NCBI GenBank assembly: GCA_021772015.1
Contig: JAETNS010000023.1
Span: 1-36,872 of the forward strand
Source: Prevotellaceae bacterium
GTDB lineage: Bacteria; Bacteroidota; Bacteroidia; Bacteroidales; Muribaculaceae
Reading direction: 5' to 3'
DNA length: 36,872 nucleotides
Shown here in pieces: positions 1 through 8,905 of this stretch (its first letter is position 1; the number at the start of each line of letters is the position of its first letter). A program made the translations under genes and the position numbers. The notes under the pieces were generated by a model. It did no database searches, was not told the DNA's origin, and saw only the letters and a program-made list of their open reading frames with translations.

Positions 1-98
1 ACCCCCCAGACGCAGCCCAGTCAGCAGCTTATAAGGAAAAAGACGTTCTCGTAAAATAAACATCTTATACCAACTGTTTATTTTCCTTAATTCAAAAT

Positions 99-158
99 GA
101 CAACAACAGCGCGGGCCGCAAACTGGCAGGCCTGTTTCCGGCCCGCGATATTGTTGTC
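99..158 (-). terminator. Strong hairpin terminator after the small barrel gene
   Basis: A long inverted repeat lies just past the stop of the 205-residue barrel gene. The outer arms GACAACAA (99-106) and TTGTTGTC (151-158) pair, and so do the inner GC-rich arms CGCGGGCCG (110-118) and CGGCCCGCG (139-147), with a 3x3 internal loop between them. In the minus direction it is followed by a weak ATTTTGAATT tract. It probably ends the typA-hisS-barrel transcript. Bases 1-98 hold no gene that I can see. Confidence 0.65.
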
Positions 159-174
159 AAACCGATGAATTGTT

Positions 175-792
175 TCAGAAGAAATAGGTGACGGAGGCGG
201 ACCAGTAGCGGTTACGGGCGGAGTAATTCTCGAGTTTGACAGCCTTTGTGGCATAAGTCATACCCCATGTGTAGGAACCGGCCACCTGCCAGCGCTTGAA
301 GATCTCCGCGCCGATTCCGGCTCGCAATCCGATGGAACCAAAAGGATATTCCATAGCCTTGCAGGAGGAGTGGGCGATATTGAAACTGAATACCGGGCCG
401 CCGAATACAAACGGGGCGAGGGTATCCTCAAAGCCATTCATGCGGGTCCATTTGAATTCGAGATTCAAAGGAATTTCAAGTGTATGCAGATAAAGGTGTT
501 CTTTGCCATAACCGTCGACAGCCCATATCTTGCGGCTTCCAAGATCAAGCGTCGCCCCTTTCATGGCATACAAAGCCCCGATACGAAGTCCAAGGCCGAT
601 TCCGGGAAACATCAGTTCTCCTTGCACTCCGACCCGTGGGCCAACGGCACCATCAACCGTGACCAAGTCCTGTTTGAAGTCAAGAGTGGTGAATCCGGCT
701 CCCACCTGGGCGCCATAACGGAATTCCGCCTTTGATGAAAATGCCCCTCCTACGAGGAGGAGGCAGACCAGGATATATTTAAGCAGTTTCAT
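175..792 (-). CDS. Small outer-membrane beta-barrel protein, PorT-like family
   Basis: This is a 205-residue protein with a Sec signal peptide (charged start, hydrophobic stretch at about residues 4-20, likely cut after SSKA). The rest alternates polar and aromatic residues as in a small barrel and ends in YFF, a typical last-strand signature. It resembles the Bacteroidetes 'outer membrane protein beta-barrel' (PorT-like) group of 200-250 residues. Its exact role is unknown. The ATG overlaps the hisS stop as TAATG, so the two are translationally coupled and the start is well fixed. An unrelated small porin-like protein is the main alternative. Confidence 0.75.
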   Translation of the reverse strand: MKLLKYILVCLLLVGGAFSSKAEFRYGAQVGAGFTTLDFKQDLVTVDGAVGPRVGVQGELMFPGIGLGLRIGALYAMKGATLDLGSRKIWAVDGYGKEHLYLHTLEIPLNLEFKWTRMNGFEDTLAPFVFGGPVFSFNIAHSSCKAMEYPFGSIGLRAGIGAEIFKRWQVAGSYTWGMTYATKAVKLENYSARNRYWSASVTYFF

Positions 793-2162
793 TACTTGGG
801 AAGAATTACATTGATTATGGAAGGAACATCGGCATTCACCGAGAGCTGATCACCGGTCGCCATGTCCTTTAGCGTGACTTTCCCTTCGGCCAGTTCGGTT
901 TCACCGATAATTGCGACAAATGGAATCGAAGAGGCATCCGCATAACCCATCTGCTTTTTCATCTTGACACAATCAGGATATACCTCGGCCGGAATACCGG
1001 CTGCACGAAGGCCCTTGATGAGCTTCAATGCCAATGATGATTCCGACTCTCCGAAATTAGCGAAAAGCACAGTCGTGGCTGTAGCTTTAGCCTCCGCCGG
1101 GAATAGATCAAGGGCAAGAAGGACATCGTATATGCGATCCGCCCCGAATGACACACCTACGCCTGACAAGCCCGGCATTCCGAACACCCCGGTAAGATTG
1201 TCATAACGGCCGCCCCCCGAAATCGAACCGATCTGGACATCAGCCGCTTTCACTTCGATAATTGTGCCGGTATAATAGTTAAGGCCGCGGGCAAGAGAAA
1301 CATCCAGATCAAGAACAGCGGTTAGGCCGAGAGCGGTGACACCGTTGATGACGGTCACAAGCTCCTTGACTCCAAGCGAGCCGATCTCCGAACCGGACAA
1401 CAAAGTCTCCAGACGGGAAAGGCGTTCTTCCAACGAACCGGAAATAGCCAGTATCGGCTGAAGTCTGTCAACAGCCTCCTGAGACAATCCGCGTTCGAGA
1501 AGCTCCTCATTGACTTTCTCCAGGCCGATCTTGTCGAGCTTGTCAATTGCCGTGGTTATGTCTATGATCTTGTCAGGATGACCTATCAGTTCGGCGATCC
1601 CGGCCAGTACCTTGCGGTTGTTGAGTTTGATGACAACACGGATGTCAAGGCGGCGGAAAACCTCGTCGACCATCTCCAACAGTTCGATCTCGTTGATCAG
1701 CGAATCCGAACCGACCACATCGGCATCACATTGGTAGAACTCGCGGTAACGTCCTTTCTGAGGCCTGTCGGCGCGCCATACCGGTTGTATCTGATACCGT
1801 TTGAACGGCATCTGAAGATCGTTGCGGTGCTGGACAACATAGCGGGCGAACGGCACTGTCAGGTCATACCGCAACCCTTTCTCGCTGATCTTGGATGTCA
1901 GTTTCGGATAACTCAAATCGGCCACCTCCGCCGGATCAACATTCTTCATGTACTCGCCGGAGTTGAGGATCTTGAAGAGCAACTTGTCACCCTCCTCGCC
2001 ATATTTCCCCATCAGGGTAGAGAGATTTTCCATCGCCGGAGTCTCAAGCGGATTGTAGCCATAGAGCCGGAAAACGGTACGGATGGTGTCGAAAATGTAA
2101 TTGCGGCGCGCCATTTCCACCGGGGAAAAGTCACGGGTACCTTTGGGTATGGAGGGTTTCAT
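792..2162 (-). CDS. hisS: Histidine--tRNA ligase
   Basis: This cytoplasmic class II aminoacyl-tRNA synthetase charges tRNA-His with histidine. At 456 residues it has the usual length. Visible signatures are KGTRDF near residue 7, motif 2 with [10 protein letters not shown] (137-146), the histidine-binding ARGLNYYTG near 295, GGGRYDNL and the motif 3 segment [11 protein letters not shown], followed by an anticodon-binding C-terminal domain from about 360. The ATG is 15 bases after the typA stop and the stop overlaps the ATG of the downstream barrel gene, so typA, hisS and the barrel probably form one operon. Confidence 0.97.
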   Translation of the reverse strand: MKPSIPKGTRDFSPVEMARRNYIFDTIRTVFRLYGYNPLETPAMENLSTLMGKYGEEGDKLLFKILNSGEYMKNVDPAEVADLSYPKLTSKISEKGLRYDLTVPFARYVVQHRNDLQMPFKRYQIQPVWRADRPQKGRYREFYQCDADVVGSDSLINEIELLEMVDEVFRRLDIRVVIKLNNRKVLAGIAELIGHPDKIIDITTAIDKLDKIGLEKVNEELLERGLSQEAVDRLQPILAISGSLEERLSRLETLLSGSEIGSLGVKELVTVINGVTALGLTAVLDLDVSLARGLNYYTGTIIEVKAADVQIGSISGGGRYDNLTGVFGMPGLSGVGVSFGADRIYDVLLALDLFPAEAKATATTVLFANFGESESSLALKLIKGLRAAGIPAEVYPDCVKMKKQMGYADASSIPFVAIIGETELAEGKVTLKDMATGDQLSVNADVPSIINVILPK

Positions 2163-2177
2163 GTCAATTCAAAATTA

Positions 2178-3977
2178 TCAGTTCTTATTGGCGCGTTTGC
2201 GTTCAAGCTCGTCGAGGATGATCTTGCGCAGACGGAGATGATTGGGGGTCACCTCCACATACTCATCCTCTTTGATGTATTCCAACGCCTCTTCAAGGCT
2301 GAAGACGACGGGAGGGACAATCTTGGCCTTGTCGTCAGCGCCTGAAGCACGCATGTTGGTGAGTTTCTTGGATTTGGTGACATTGATGACAATGTCCTTG
2401 TCTTTGGCGCTTTCTCCGACAACCTGTCCGGCGTAGACCTCCTCCTGCGGGAAGATGAAGAAACGCCCGCGATCCTGGAGTTTGTCTATGGCATAGGCGT
2501 AAGCGGTTCCCGCCTCCATTGCTATCAGTGAGCCGTTTGTGCGCCGTTCAATGTCACCTTTCCACGGCTGGTACTCCATGAAGCGGTGAGCCATTATCGC
2601 CTCTCCGGCAGAACCGGTAAGGACATTGTTGCGCAGTCCGATGATACCGCGTGACGGGATCTGGAACTCCATATGCACACGGTCGTTCTGGGTAGTCATT
2701 GATACCAGATCACCCTTGCGGCGAGTGACCATGTCGATCATTTTGGAGGCATACTCCTCCGTCACATTTATGGTCAGCAGTTCGACCGGCTCACATTTGA
2801 CCCCGTCAATCTCCTTGACGATGACCTGGGGTTGGCCGACCTGAAGCTCGTAGCCCTCACGGCGCATGGTCTCGATAAGCACCGATAGATGAAGGACACC
2901 ACGCCCGTAGACATTCCATTTGTCTTCATTGTCGCTCTTGGTCACGCGCAAGGCGAGATTCTTGTCAAGCTCACGGGTAAGACGTTCCTGGATATGGCGC
3001 GATGTGACGAATTTACCATCCTTGCCGAAGAAGGGTGAGTCGTTTATGGTGAATGTCATCGACATAGTCGGTTCATCGATGGCAATTCTCGGAAGCGGCT
3101 CGGGATTGTCGGGAAGCGTCACCGTGTCGCCGATCTCGAAGCCTTCCAGACCGACAAGGGCGCAGATATCTCCTGAAGAGACCTCCTGCACGCGTTTGCG
3201 ACCCATTCCCTCGAAAGTATGAAGCTCCTTGATCTTCTGCTTCGATACAGACCCGTCGCGGCGGCAGAGTCCGATCTCCATTCCCTCGCGCAAAGTTCCG
3301 CGATGGACGCGCCCGACGGCAATACGGCCCACATAACTCGAATAGTCAAGCGAAGTTATCAGCATCTGGGGATCACCTTCGATTGTTGTGGGGGCGGGTA
3401 TATGCTCTATGATAGCGTCAAGGAGCGGTATGATATTGTCGGTTGGCTGCTTCCAGTCGAGGCTCATCCAGCCATTCTTGGCCGAACCGTAGATAGTCGG
3501 GAAATCAAGCTGCTCCTCCGTGGCATCGAGGTTGAACATCAGATCGAAGACCATCTCCTGGACTTCCTCGGGACGACAGTTGGGTTTGTCGACCTTGTTG
3601 ATGACAACCACCGGTTTCAGGCCCATCTGTATTGCCTTCTGCAGCACAAAACGGGTCTGGGGCATCGGACCTTCAAACGCGTCGACAAGCAAAAGACATC
3701 CGTCGGCCATATTCAGGACTCGCTCCACCTCCCCGCCGAAGTCGGCGTGGCCCGGAGTGTCGATTATGTTTATCTTTGTGTCCTTATAATTTATGGAGAC
3801 ATTTTTTGAGAGGATAGTTATACCCCTCTCCCTCTCCAAGTCATTGTTGTCGAGTATAAGTTCGCCGGCATTCTGATTCTCGCGAAAGAGATGCCCGGCC
3901 AAAAGCATTTTGTCTACCAACGTCGTCTTACCGTGGTCGACGTGGGCGATGATTGCGATGTTGCGGATGTTCTGCAT
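2178..3977 (-). CDS. typA: Ribosome-associated GTPase TypA/BipA
   Basis: This is a translational GTPase that binds the ribosome and helps 50S assembly and stress adaptation. The GTPase motifs are AHVDHGKTT (11-19), ERERGITI near 48-55, DTPGH (73-77), NKVDK (127-131) and a SAKNGW segment. EF-Tu-like domain II, domain III and the BipA-specific C-terminal domain follow. An in-frame start exists upstream at 4028, but the ATG at 3977 gives 599 residues, the family norm, and begins with MQNIRNIAIIAHVDHGKT, so I chose it. A TAACTTTG -7 box lies about 50 bases upstream. It leads a likely typA-hisS-barrel operon. Confidence 0.96.
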   Translation of the reverse strand: MQNIRNIAIIAHVDHGKTTLVDKMLLAGHLFRENQNAGELILDNNDLERERGITILSKNVSINYKDTKINIIDTPGHADFGGEVERVLNMADGCLLLVDAFEGPMPQTRFVLQKAIQMGLKPVVVINKVDKPNCRPEEVQEMVFDLMFNLDATEEQLDFPTIYGSAKNGWMSLDWKQPTDNIIPLLDAIIEHIPAPTTIEGDPQMLITSLDYSSYVGRIAVGRVHRGTLREGMEIGLCRRDGSVSKQKIKELHTFEGMGRKRVQEVSSGDICALVGLEGFEIGDTVTLPDNPEPLPRIAIDEPTMSMTFTINDSPFFGKDGKFVTSRHIQERLTRELDKNLALRVTKSDNEDKWNVYGRGVLHLSVLIETMRREGYELQVGQPQVIVKEIDGVKCEPVELLTINVTEEYASKMIDMVTRRKGDLVSMTTQNDRVHMEFQIPSRGIIGLRNNVLTGSAGEAIMAHRFMEYQPWKGDIERRTNGSLIAMEAGTAYAYAIDKLQDRGRFFIFPQEEVYAGQVVGESAKDKDIVINVTKSKKLTNMRASGADDKAKIVPPVVFSLEEALEYIKEDEYVEVTPNHLRLRKIILDELERKRANKN

Positions 3978-4025
3978 TACGGATGTAAACAGCTTTGAAA
4001 TTATTTTCAGTTCATTTTCAAGCTG

Positions 4026-4033
4026 CAAAGTTA
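4026..4033 (-). promoter_or_regulatory. Candidate -7 box for typA
   Basis: The minus strand reads TAACTTTG, matching the Bacteroidales -7 consensus TAnnTTTG, with a 5' untranslated region of about 40 bases to the typA ATG. I found no TTTG at the expected -33 position, so confidence is modest. Confidence 0.4.
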
Positions 4034-4090
4034 CGAAATTTTCCCGTAAACCGCCCTACCTGTCACCGCTTTTTTATGTTCGCGCCGGCC

Positions 4091-4106
4091 GATCACAGCC
4101 GTGATC
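4091..4106 (-). terminator. Hairpin after barrel 1
   Basis: GATCAC (4091-4096) and GTGATC (4101-4106) form a six-pair stem with an AGCC/GGCT tetraloop, a few bases past the stop of barrel 1. There is no clear T tract on the minus strand, so it may be a weak terminator or an mRNA 3'-end stabiliser at the end of the RiPP transcript. Confidence 0.35.
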
Positions 4107-4114
4107 ACACCCCG

Positions 4115-6277
4115 TCAAGGCTTGGCGGAGTTTTGATCGGTCAGGCCGTCATCGCCGGGGGCAGCACGGAGATATTTCGGATCGTGGTTTCTTGCCCGTC
4201 CTTTTGAGAAATAGCAGGTAAACGATAGGCTGAACATTTCCCGGGGATGATATGATTTCCGTTGGCTGTAACTGAAATCACACGGCACCAATCCCGTAGC
4301 ACCCTCACCGACAGCGGGCATCGCCGACACACCTTTTCCCGTGACCGTCGTATGAGAGCCGGCATAGTTGAAATGGAAACCGAAAGAAAAATTACGGTAC
4401 TTGTATTGCGCCGTGATGGCCCATTGCATTCCGCTTTCAGTGGTGAGGTCTCCGTCAAACTCCTTTGTCGGGGAGTTGACATGAGCCGCTGCCTCGAAAT
4501 TGTTTTTTGAGAACTTCAATGAGCCACCTCCCCGCAGATAATTCGATCTCACGCGCCGGGACGGGGTGTCGTAACGGGTGGTATACAGCTCTACATACGG
4601 GGAAATCTCAAGCCAGGGGAAAACCGCCCAGTTACCGTTCAACTCAAGATAATTGGTGAATGAAGATGAGATCTGCGTAGGACGCATCCGTTCGATGCCG
4701 TCGTGGGGCGCGATGACCGAGACCGCCGGATGATGATCATACTCCGGCATAACCATCAGAATCAACCGGTTGGGATTGGACGAACCGATATACCCCACGG
4801 CAAGCTTCGCCATAGTGCGCCATGAGTCATTTTTCAAAGAAGGATTCCCCGTCGAGACAAACCATGTGTCAAGATATGTCGGACTTCCAGACAGGTCGCC
4901 AAGTTTATACGTTTGCCGAGAAAGAGTCATGGTCAACTGGGCTGTCAGGCCGCTAAGCTTCCCTTGACCCCACCAGTCGCCATATATCCTGACATAAGGG
5001 GAAATGTTGGTCAGGCTCTTTTCTGAAGTGGCTTGTGAATAAATCGAACCGCCAAGGTTCAAAGCCGCCGAAAAGCTCGCGTTCTCTCTCGGAAAGCTCT
5101 TGGCATATCCCGCGTTGAAGAAATCGTAATGGATATGAGGTGTGGTTCTGACATCGGCTACCGACTGGCTCATTCGCTTGAAATCATAAGCGTTGGCAAC
5201 CGAGAATTGTCCCCCTCTAATAAATGAGACGAACATGGCCGTGGCCGACAGGTTATAGACATTGTTGTCTACCGAGGCTATGTTGCCAAATGGTTCGCCG
5301 CCATCGGTAGATGGGATATCCATCCAGACCTCCGATGTAGAGGTGGATTTCCCCAATGTGTTTACCACGTTGACAGCGAACAATGATCCTTTGGGAAAGG
5401 TGTAGGCATAATACAGATCCGCCACACCTGTCTTGGCATCGCTCTCAAGATAATTGCGGCTCGAACCGCTCAACTTATCCTGACCCGCAACAAGAGCTGA
5501 ACGCGTGTCATAACGTTCATTTGCCGGATCGGATATGAATGAAAGTTTGGCGTTGAAAAGGTGGTCCCCCTGAAAACGTTGATACGAGACAGACGCAGTC
5601 TGGTTTACCCAATGATGCCGGCCCCGGCCAACATATGACGTGGCCATGTCGGGAGAATATATGTAATCGGAGTTAAGCTCCGTGCCACGGTATATGCGGT
5701 AATCCGCTATATATCCGATTTTGACCTGATTGAGGGAATCGGCATATGTCAGGTCGAGCTGATCGGTGCCATACCCGGCATTTACGGCGTTACGCGCATT
5801 GACGTATGCGCTATACAGTCGGTCGAACCGTCTCTTTGTTATGACATTCACGATCGGGCCGGTTGTGAACGACAGATACCGGGCAGGCGCGACCTGATAA
5901 TACTCGACTTTCTTTATGTCAGCTCCCTGATATGAGCGCAAGTCAAGAGCTGTAGACGGAACACCATTGATGAGCACATACACGTTCTGACGATCCCATG
6001 ACGTCAATGTCGTGGCATTCAGCGACGGGACAAACCTGTTCATCGAGGATATCGCGTCGAGCGCGTTAGTGCCAAACTCCCGGTTTTCTTTTGAGAGCAA
6101 CAGGACCTGGCAACCGTCACGATGGATCACATTTTCCGCCTTGACAACCACCTCGTCAAGATGCCTGTCCCCGATTGAATCCACCGGTTCAGCAGCCATC
6201 GCCCGTCCCCCGATTGTGACAACACAACCGACCACCACCAGCCATTTCACAACATCCATTCTCATACCGATTGACAT
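4115..6277 (-). CDS. TonB-receptor-like outer-membrane barrel 1 (RiPP module 1)
   Basis: The 720-residue protein has a signal peptide (hydrophobic VVKWLVVVGCVVTIGG, likely cut after AMA), a short linker with LDEVVVKAE, a plug-like domain at about residues 45-160 (VLINGVPSTALDLRSYQG, VEYYQVAPARY, GPIVNVITKR) and a large barrel. It has no N-terminal carboxypeptidase-regulatory-like domain, unlike barrel 2, and no clear TonB box. The barrel ends near FSLSFTCYF, followed by an unusual hydrophilic tail of nearly 30 residues. The ATG at 6277 is 7 bases after the radical SAM 1 stop; a longer reading from 6307 would overlap that gene. I infer a dedicated outer-membrane partner for peptide 1 (export, uptake or immunity). 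Its base composition is closer to the housekeeping genes than that of the adjacent radical SAM gene. Confidence 0.8.
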   Translation of the reverse strand: MSIGMRMDVVKWLVVVGCVVTIGGRAMAAEPVDSIGDRHLDEVVVKAENVIHRDGCQVLLLSKENREFGTNALDAISSMNRFVPSLNATTLTSWDRQNVYVLINGVPSTALDLRSYQGADIKKVEYYQVAPARYLSFTTGPIVNVITKRRFDRLYSAYVNARNAVNAGYGTDQLDLTYADSLNQVKIGYIADYRIYRGTELNSDYIYSPDMATSYVGRGRHHWVNQTASVSYQRFQGDHLFNAKLSFISDPANERYDTRSALVAGQDKLSGSSRNYLESDAKTGVADLYYAYTFPKGSLFAVNVVNTLGKSTSTSEVWMDIPSTDGGEPFGNIASVDNNVYNLSATAMFVSFIRGGQFSVANAYDFKRMSQSVADVRTTPHIHYDFFNAGYAKSFPRENASFSAALNLGGSIYSQATSEKSLTNISPYVRIYGDWWGQGKLSGLTAQLTMTLSRQTYKLGDLSGSPTYLDTWFVSTGNPSLKNDSWRTMAKLAVGYIGSSNPNRLILMVMPEYDHHPAVSVIAPHDGIERMRPTQISSSFTNYLELNGNWAVFPWLEISPYVELYTTRYDTPSRRVRSNYLRGGGSLKFSKNNFEAAAHVNSPTKEFDGDLTTESGMQWAITAQYKYRNFSFGFHFNYAGSHTTVTGKGVSAMPAVGEGATGLVPCDFSYSQRKSYHPREMFSLSFTCYFSKGRARNHDPKYLRAAPGDDGLTDQNSAKP

Positions 6278-6284
6278 AGCTATT

Positions 6285-7568
6285 TTATTTAGTGCATTGT
6301 TTGACAAGAAATTTCAATAGTTCATCTTCGAACACCTCATCCATTGAATCGAATTTGCAGAAATTCTCACCTGCAAGAAAGTTTTTAGGGCACAACCCCA
6401 TACACACCGGCAACTCCTTGCATGCAAGACATCTTGGATTCTCAAACGATGGAGAGAAACATTTTAAATCAAAATCGTCATGCCATTCTATAGTTCCGTC
6501 TTCTTTCAATATCCCTTTAGGTTTTTCCTCATAGAGATCATTACAAGCCGTGCATTTTACTATATGTCCGTTGTAATTTATGGCATTATAGTATTTCTTA
6601 TTTACATAACAAGGTGTAAAACCTATTTGGCCAATGGCATTACTGATTTTATATCCTGAATTCTCAAAACAATTCACCACGTCAGACAATCTGCTCCCAA
6701 AAGATTTATCAACACTCTCTTGCCATACTTTTTTGGGTGAAATGAATATACGATCACGCACCTCAGGGCAAACTTGTTTGTTGACCTCTTCCACCAATCT
6801 CATAGAAAGATTATGATGAGTATAATTTATCCTCAAAAACAATGTCACATTCTTATTGACAATGAGCATATTATTTATGTTTGACAAAACTCTCTCAAAC
6901 GCAGAGTCACAACCTTTGGTAAATTTCACCTTATCATGCACACGCTTCTCTCCATCCAACGTAATTTGAAATTGGCGAAACCCTAACTCCTGTAATTGGG
7001 ACAAAACTCTTGGAATCAGGAAGTAACCATTGGTCGTCGCACTTGTCATATATGGCAATCCTTTGAGCTTACATTTCTCAACTGCATATTTACTGATTGG
7101 AGCAATGACTTGATCAAAGAACATAAATGGTTCACCTCCGAACCAATCCAAATGTAATGATTCAATCCCAACCTCTTCTATCATATAATCGATATGACGT
7201 TTTAAAGCATTCATTGTGTCTTCTTTCATTATAGACACTTTATGATTCTGAATACAGTACCAACATTTGAAATTGCAATTCAGTGTAGGCAATACGACCA
7301 GAAAATAATTTTTATCGTTTACAGCTTCATGATATTTTTTGCGTATGATATCTCGCTCATCAATATCTTCAGGCACGATGAATCCATTCTCTAATAGTTT
7401 TTCATAAAATATCGGAGATGTTTCTTTAATCGCCACTAAATCCTCCATAGAGTTTTCAATCTTTCGGCTCAAATTCTCTGATATTTGGAAATAGCATTGT
7501 GTGAGGCCATTATACCAATAGCCACTACCATTAGTATATAATATGTAATTGTATTTGCTTTGTTTCAT
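6285..7568 (-). CDS. SPASM-domain radical SAM peptide maturase 1
   Basis: This enzyme likely modifies precursor peptide 1 in the cytoplasm by radical chemistry. The radical SAM cluster motif is CNFKCWYC (C98, C102, C105), followed by WFGGEPF and TTNGY signatures of the TIM barrel. The C-terminal SPASM region carries a Cys set (CYVNKKYY, VKCTACND, CLACKELPVCMGLCPKNF) for auxiliary Fe-S clusters. About 90 N-terminal residues (YILYTNGSGYWYNG, FQISENL) resemble those of radical SAM 2 and may bind the leader, an inference. The ATG at 7568 (427 residues) is chosen because a longer frame from 7616 would run through the intergenic hairpin. The gene is AT-rich (18 G/C of 60 in 7261-7320). It matches the general pattern of Bacteroidales GG-leader radical SAM maturases; the chemistry cannot be read from sequence. 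Confidence 0.9.
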   Translation of the reverse strand: MKQSKYNYILYTNGSGYWYNGLTQCYFQISENLSRKIENSMEDLVAIKETSPIFYEKLLENGFIVPEDIDERDIIRKKYHEAVNDKNYFLVVLPTLNCNFKCWYCIQNHKVSIMKEDTMNALKRHIDYMIEEVGIESLHLDWFGGEPFMFFDQVIAPISKYAVEKCKLKGLPYMTSATTNGYFLIPRVLSQLQELGFRQFQITLDGEKRVHDKVKFTKGCDSAFERVLSNINNMLIVNKNVTLFLRINYTHHNLSMRLVEEVNKQVCPEVRDRIFISPKKVWQESVDKSFGSRLSDVVNCFENSGYKISNAIGQIGFTPCYVNKKYYNAINYNGHIVKCTACNDLYEEKPKGILKEDGTIEWHDDFDLKCFSPSFENPRCLACKELPVCMGLCPKNFLAGENFCKFDSMDEVFEDELLKFLVKQCTK

Positions 7569-7584
7569 AATCAAATTTTTTAAT

Positions 7585-7614
7585 GGGATCGAAATAGAAT
7601 ACCATTTCGATCCC
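7585..7614 (-). promoter_or_regulatory. Hairpin between precursor 1 and radical SAM 1
   Basis: GGGATCGAAAT (7585-7595) and ATTTCGATCCC (7604-7614) form a perfect 11-pair stem with an 8-base loop. It sits 21 bases after the precursor stop and 16 bases before the radical SAM ATG. No strong T tract follows it on the minus strand, so partial termination or RNA 3'-end protection, giving more precursor than enzyme, is likelier than full termination. Confidence 0.75.
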
Positions 7615-7635
7615 AAATAAAGAGGTTGGTCGTTT

Positions 7636-7830
7636 TTAATGAGTGATAACAGGAGCCATGCCGCATCCAGTCACAGCATTGAGACATCGAAGCTGATCAA
7701 CACCAGCTCCACATCCTTTAGATGCATTGACACACTCTGTTTGAGCCAAAGGATTAGCACTGCTACCACCCCTGATTTTCAAAGCTTCAAGTTCTTGAAG
7801 TTCGGTGATTGAGAATTTTGCCTTGTTCAT
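7636..7830 (-). CDS. RiPP precursor peptide 1, double-glycine leader, Cys repeat core
   Basis: This is a 64-residue precursor. The leader MNKAKFSITELQELEALKIRGG ends in GG at 21-22, the cut site expected for the C39 exporter. The 42-residue core has four Cys (33, 40, 49, 56) in two copies of C-[VL]-N-A-x-x-G-C-G spaced exactly 16 residues apart. It sits directly upstream of radical SAM 1, its probable modifier. It resembles the GG-Bacteroidales class of natural-product precursors. The mature product could be a thioether-linked or otherwise Cys-modified peptide; the activity is unknown. Confidence 0.85.
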   Translation of the reverse strand: MNKAKFSITELQELEALKIRGGSSANPLAQTECVNASKGCGAGVDQLRCLNAVTGCGMAPVITH

Positions 7831-8136
7831 AATGAAGTTAATTGATTAATTGACGATTCACCTTAGCAAACTTACTATAGGCGACTTGGAATTAGAGATC
7901 ATTTTTAGTTGGCAAAGAATACTGTTTATTGCCTTGTGTTTTCGCACAAAATTATATAAAACATCTGATATCGCCAAATTTTCGACAGATTATTTATTCC
8001 ACACCCAATATTTATAACCCGTTTATTTTTAGCTATTTACAAAACGCATCAACAATAAATTTTCTACACCTTGCAACTATCTATCCCCCAACGAGTTACC
8101 AAAACGCCGCGTCTGCCCTCGCTAACATATTGGTTA
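7831..8136. other. 306-base intergenic region upstream of precursor 1
   Basis: This AT-rich gap holds the promoter at 7947-7983, a second -7-like box TAAGTTTG (7867-7874, minus) without a partner -33, and a tandem 8-base repeat TTAATTGA x2 (7838-7853) just before the precursor ribosome-binding region. A plus-strand open frame (7929-8246) has no coding character and I do not call it. I see no further peptide gene here. Confidence 0.5.
7947..7983 (-). promoter_or_regulatory. Promoter for precursor 1 module
   Basis: The minus strand has TTTG (7975-7978), a 20-base spacer and TAATTTTG (7947-7954), a full Bacteroidales promoter. The -33 element sits in a longer GAAAATTTGGCG that is nearly the same in the promoter of precursor 2. 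It predicts a 5' untranslated region of roughly 110 bases. Confidence 0.6.
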
Positions 8137-8604
8137 TTAATGTTTTACACCCAGCAGAGAAACAAAGGATGCCTTATCTGTGGCTTCGGAAGATAGAATG
8201 CGATCGGCGATACGCCGTCTTTTGGTATAAAAATTCTTCAGTTTAAGATCACAGAAGAAACACACTGATCGAGTTGACAACCCGGCATAGATCAACAAGA
8301 CAAACTTCAAATCTTCAGAAGACAGCCACGGGCACTGTTCTCTAAGACGGCCCATTATACTATCCATATATTTATTGACGGATATCTCAATCTTGCGAAG
8401 ATTGTCAGGAGAAGTCATATTGCCCAATTCCTCCTCTATCCTTTTTATTATCAAAGGATGCAACTTAGTCATGTTGGACCTCTCGAAAAGTTCTTCACAT
8501 AACATATCAACAGTAATCCAACGCTCTTTGAATAGAGCCAGAATGGATTCGGAAAAGACCTCATTGGACATTGGATTTTTGTTAGAATCGTCTGATAATT
8601 TCAT
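8137..8604 (-). CDS. Soluble HTH regulator resembling the TPR regulator C-terminus
   Basis: The 155-residue protein has no signal peptide or membrane segment. Its C-terminal half (LKFVLLIYAGLSTRSVCFF, KNFYTKRRRIADRI) lines up with the end of the membrane TPR regulator at 15429-17141 (IYFIALKLAGFSPKSICLL, TNYYTKWQRIRARI), and an upstream LFK...LCEELFE segment also matches. The pattern GxSxKxI...L...S...Y.xxxRIR is LuxR-type helix-turn-helix-like, so DNA binding is likely. It lies between the exporter and precursor 1 and probably controls this locus. A TAAATTTG box lies 7 bases upstream of the ATG, so the transcript may be nearly leaderless. It could be a gene fragment, but the frame is intact. 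Confidence 0.65.
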   Translation of the reverse strand: MKLSDDSNKNPMSNEVFSESILALFKERWITVDMLCEELFERSNMTKLHPLIIKRIEEELGNMTSPDNLRKIEISVNKYMDSIMGRLREQCPWLSSEDLKFVLLIYAGLSTRSVCFFCDLKLKNFYTKRRRIADRILSSEATDKASFVSLLGVKH

Positions 8605-8611
8605 AATCTTA

Positions 8612-8619
8612 CAAATTTA
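8612..8619 (-). promoter_or_regulatory. Candidate -7 box for the soluble regulator
   Basis: The minus strand reads TAAATTTG, ending 7 bases before the ATG at 8604. No TTTG is found at -33. If used, the mRNA would start within a few bases of the ATG. Confidence 0.3.
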
Positions 8620-8645
8620 GCTCCGTTTTTAAGTGTCTTTAGCTG

Positions 8646-8855
8646 TCACCAACCCTTTATACGCGTCAAAATGACGCGGTCGAGATCAAGGAGGATGAAA
8701 ACGAACACAAGAGCGGCCACACAAAACAGGATGGCGACATAGCCCCAAAGATATAGAGCGAGAGGATGCCGTCCGAGCAGACGGCTTACTTTAGGCGAAC
8801 GTTCGATCGGAGTAGAAGACGTCGCCGAATCTGGCGGTGAGGAAGTACGGTTCAT
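8646..8855 (-). CDS. Small single-pass membrane protein of the exporter unit
   Basis: The 69-residue protein has a Ser/Pro/Thr-rich N-terminus, then one hydrophobic helix (LYLWGYVAILFCVAALVFVF) and a short charged tail ending RIKGW. I do not recognise the family. It sits 50 bases downstream of the exporter gene on the same strand. A membrane-fusion protein (HlyD type) would be expected there, and such proteins also begin with a short tail and one helix, so this could be a shortened relative, a small exporter partner or an immunity protein. A TTG start at 8870 is possible but the ATG at 8855 is preferred. Confidence 0.5.
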   Translation of the reverse strand: MNRTSSPPDSATSSTPIERSPKVSRLLGRHPLALYLWGYVAILFCVAALVFVFILLDLDRVILTRIKGW

Positions 8856-8905
8856 AACGGTGATTGGCAAATAGTTAGAGATTATTGATCGGAGAGGACT
8901 GTCTA

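Noticed and set aside
1578-2345. 255-residue plus-strand open frame
   Set aside because: It lies opposite hisS and typA and has no recognisable protein character; it is a shadow of the conserved genes.
4091-4110. CRP-like site around GTGATCAC
   Set aside because: The spacing does not give the TGTGA-N6-TCACA palindrome, and the position after a stop codon fits a hairpin better.
7929-8246. 105-residue plus-strand open frame upstream of precursor 1
   Set aside because: It crosses the precursor 1 promoter and the 3' end of the soluble regulator gene, and lacks a plausible ribosome-binding site or coding pattern.
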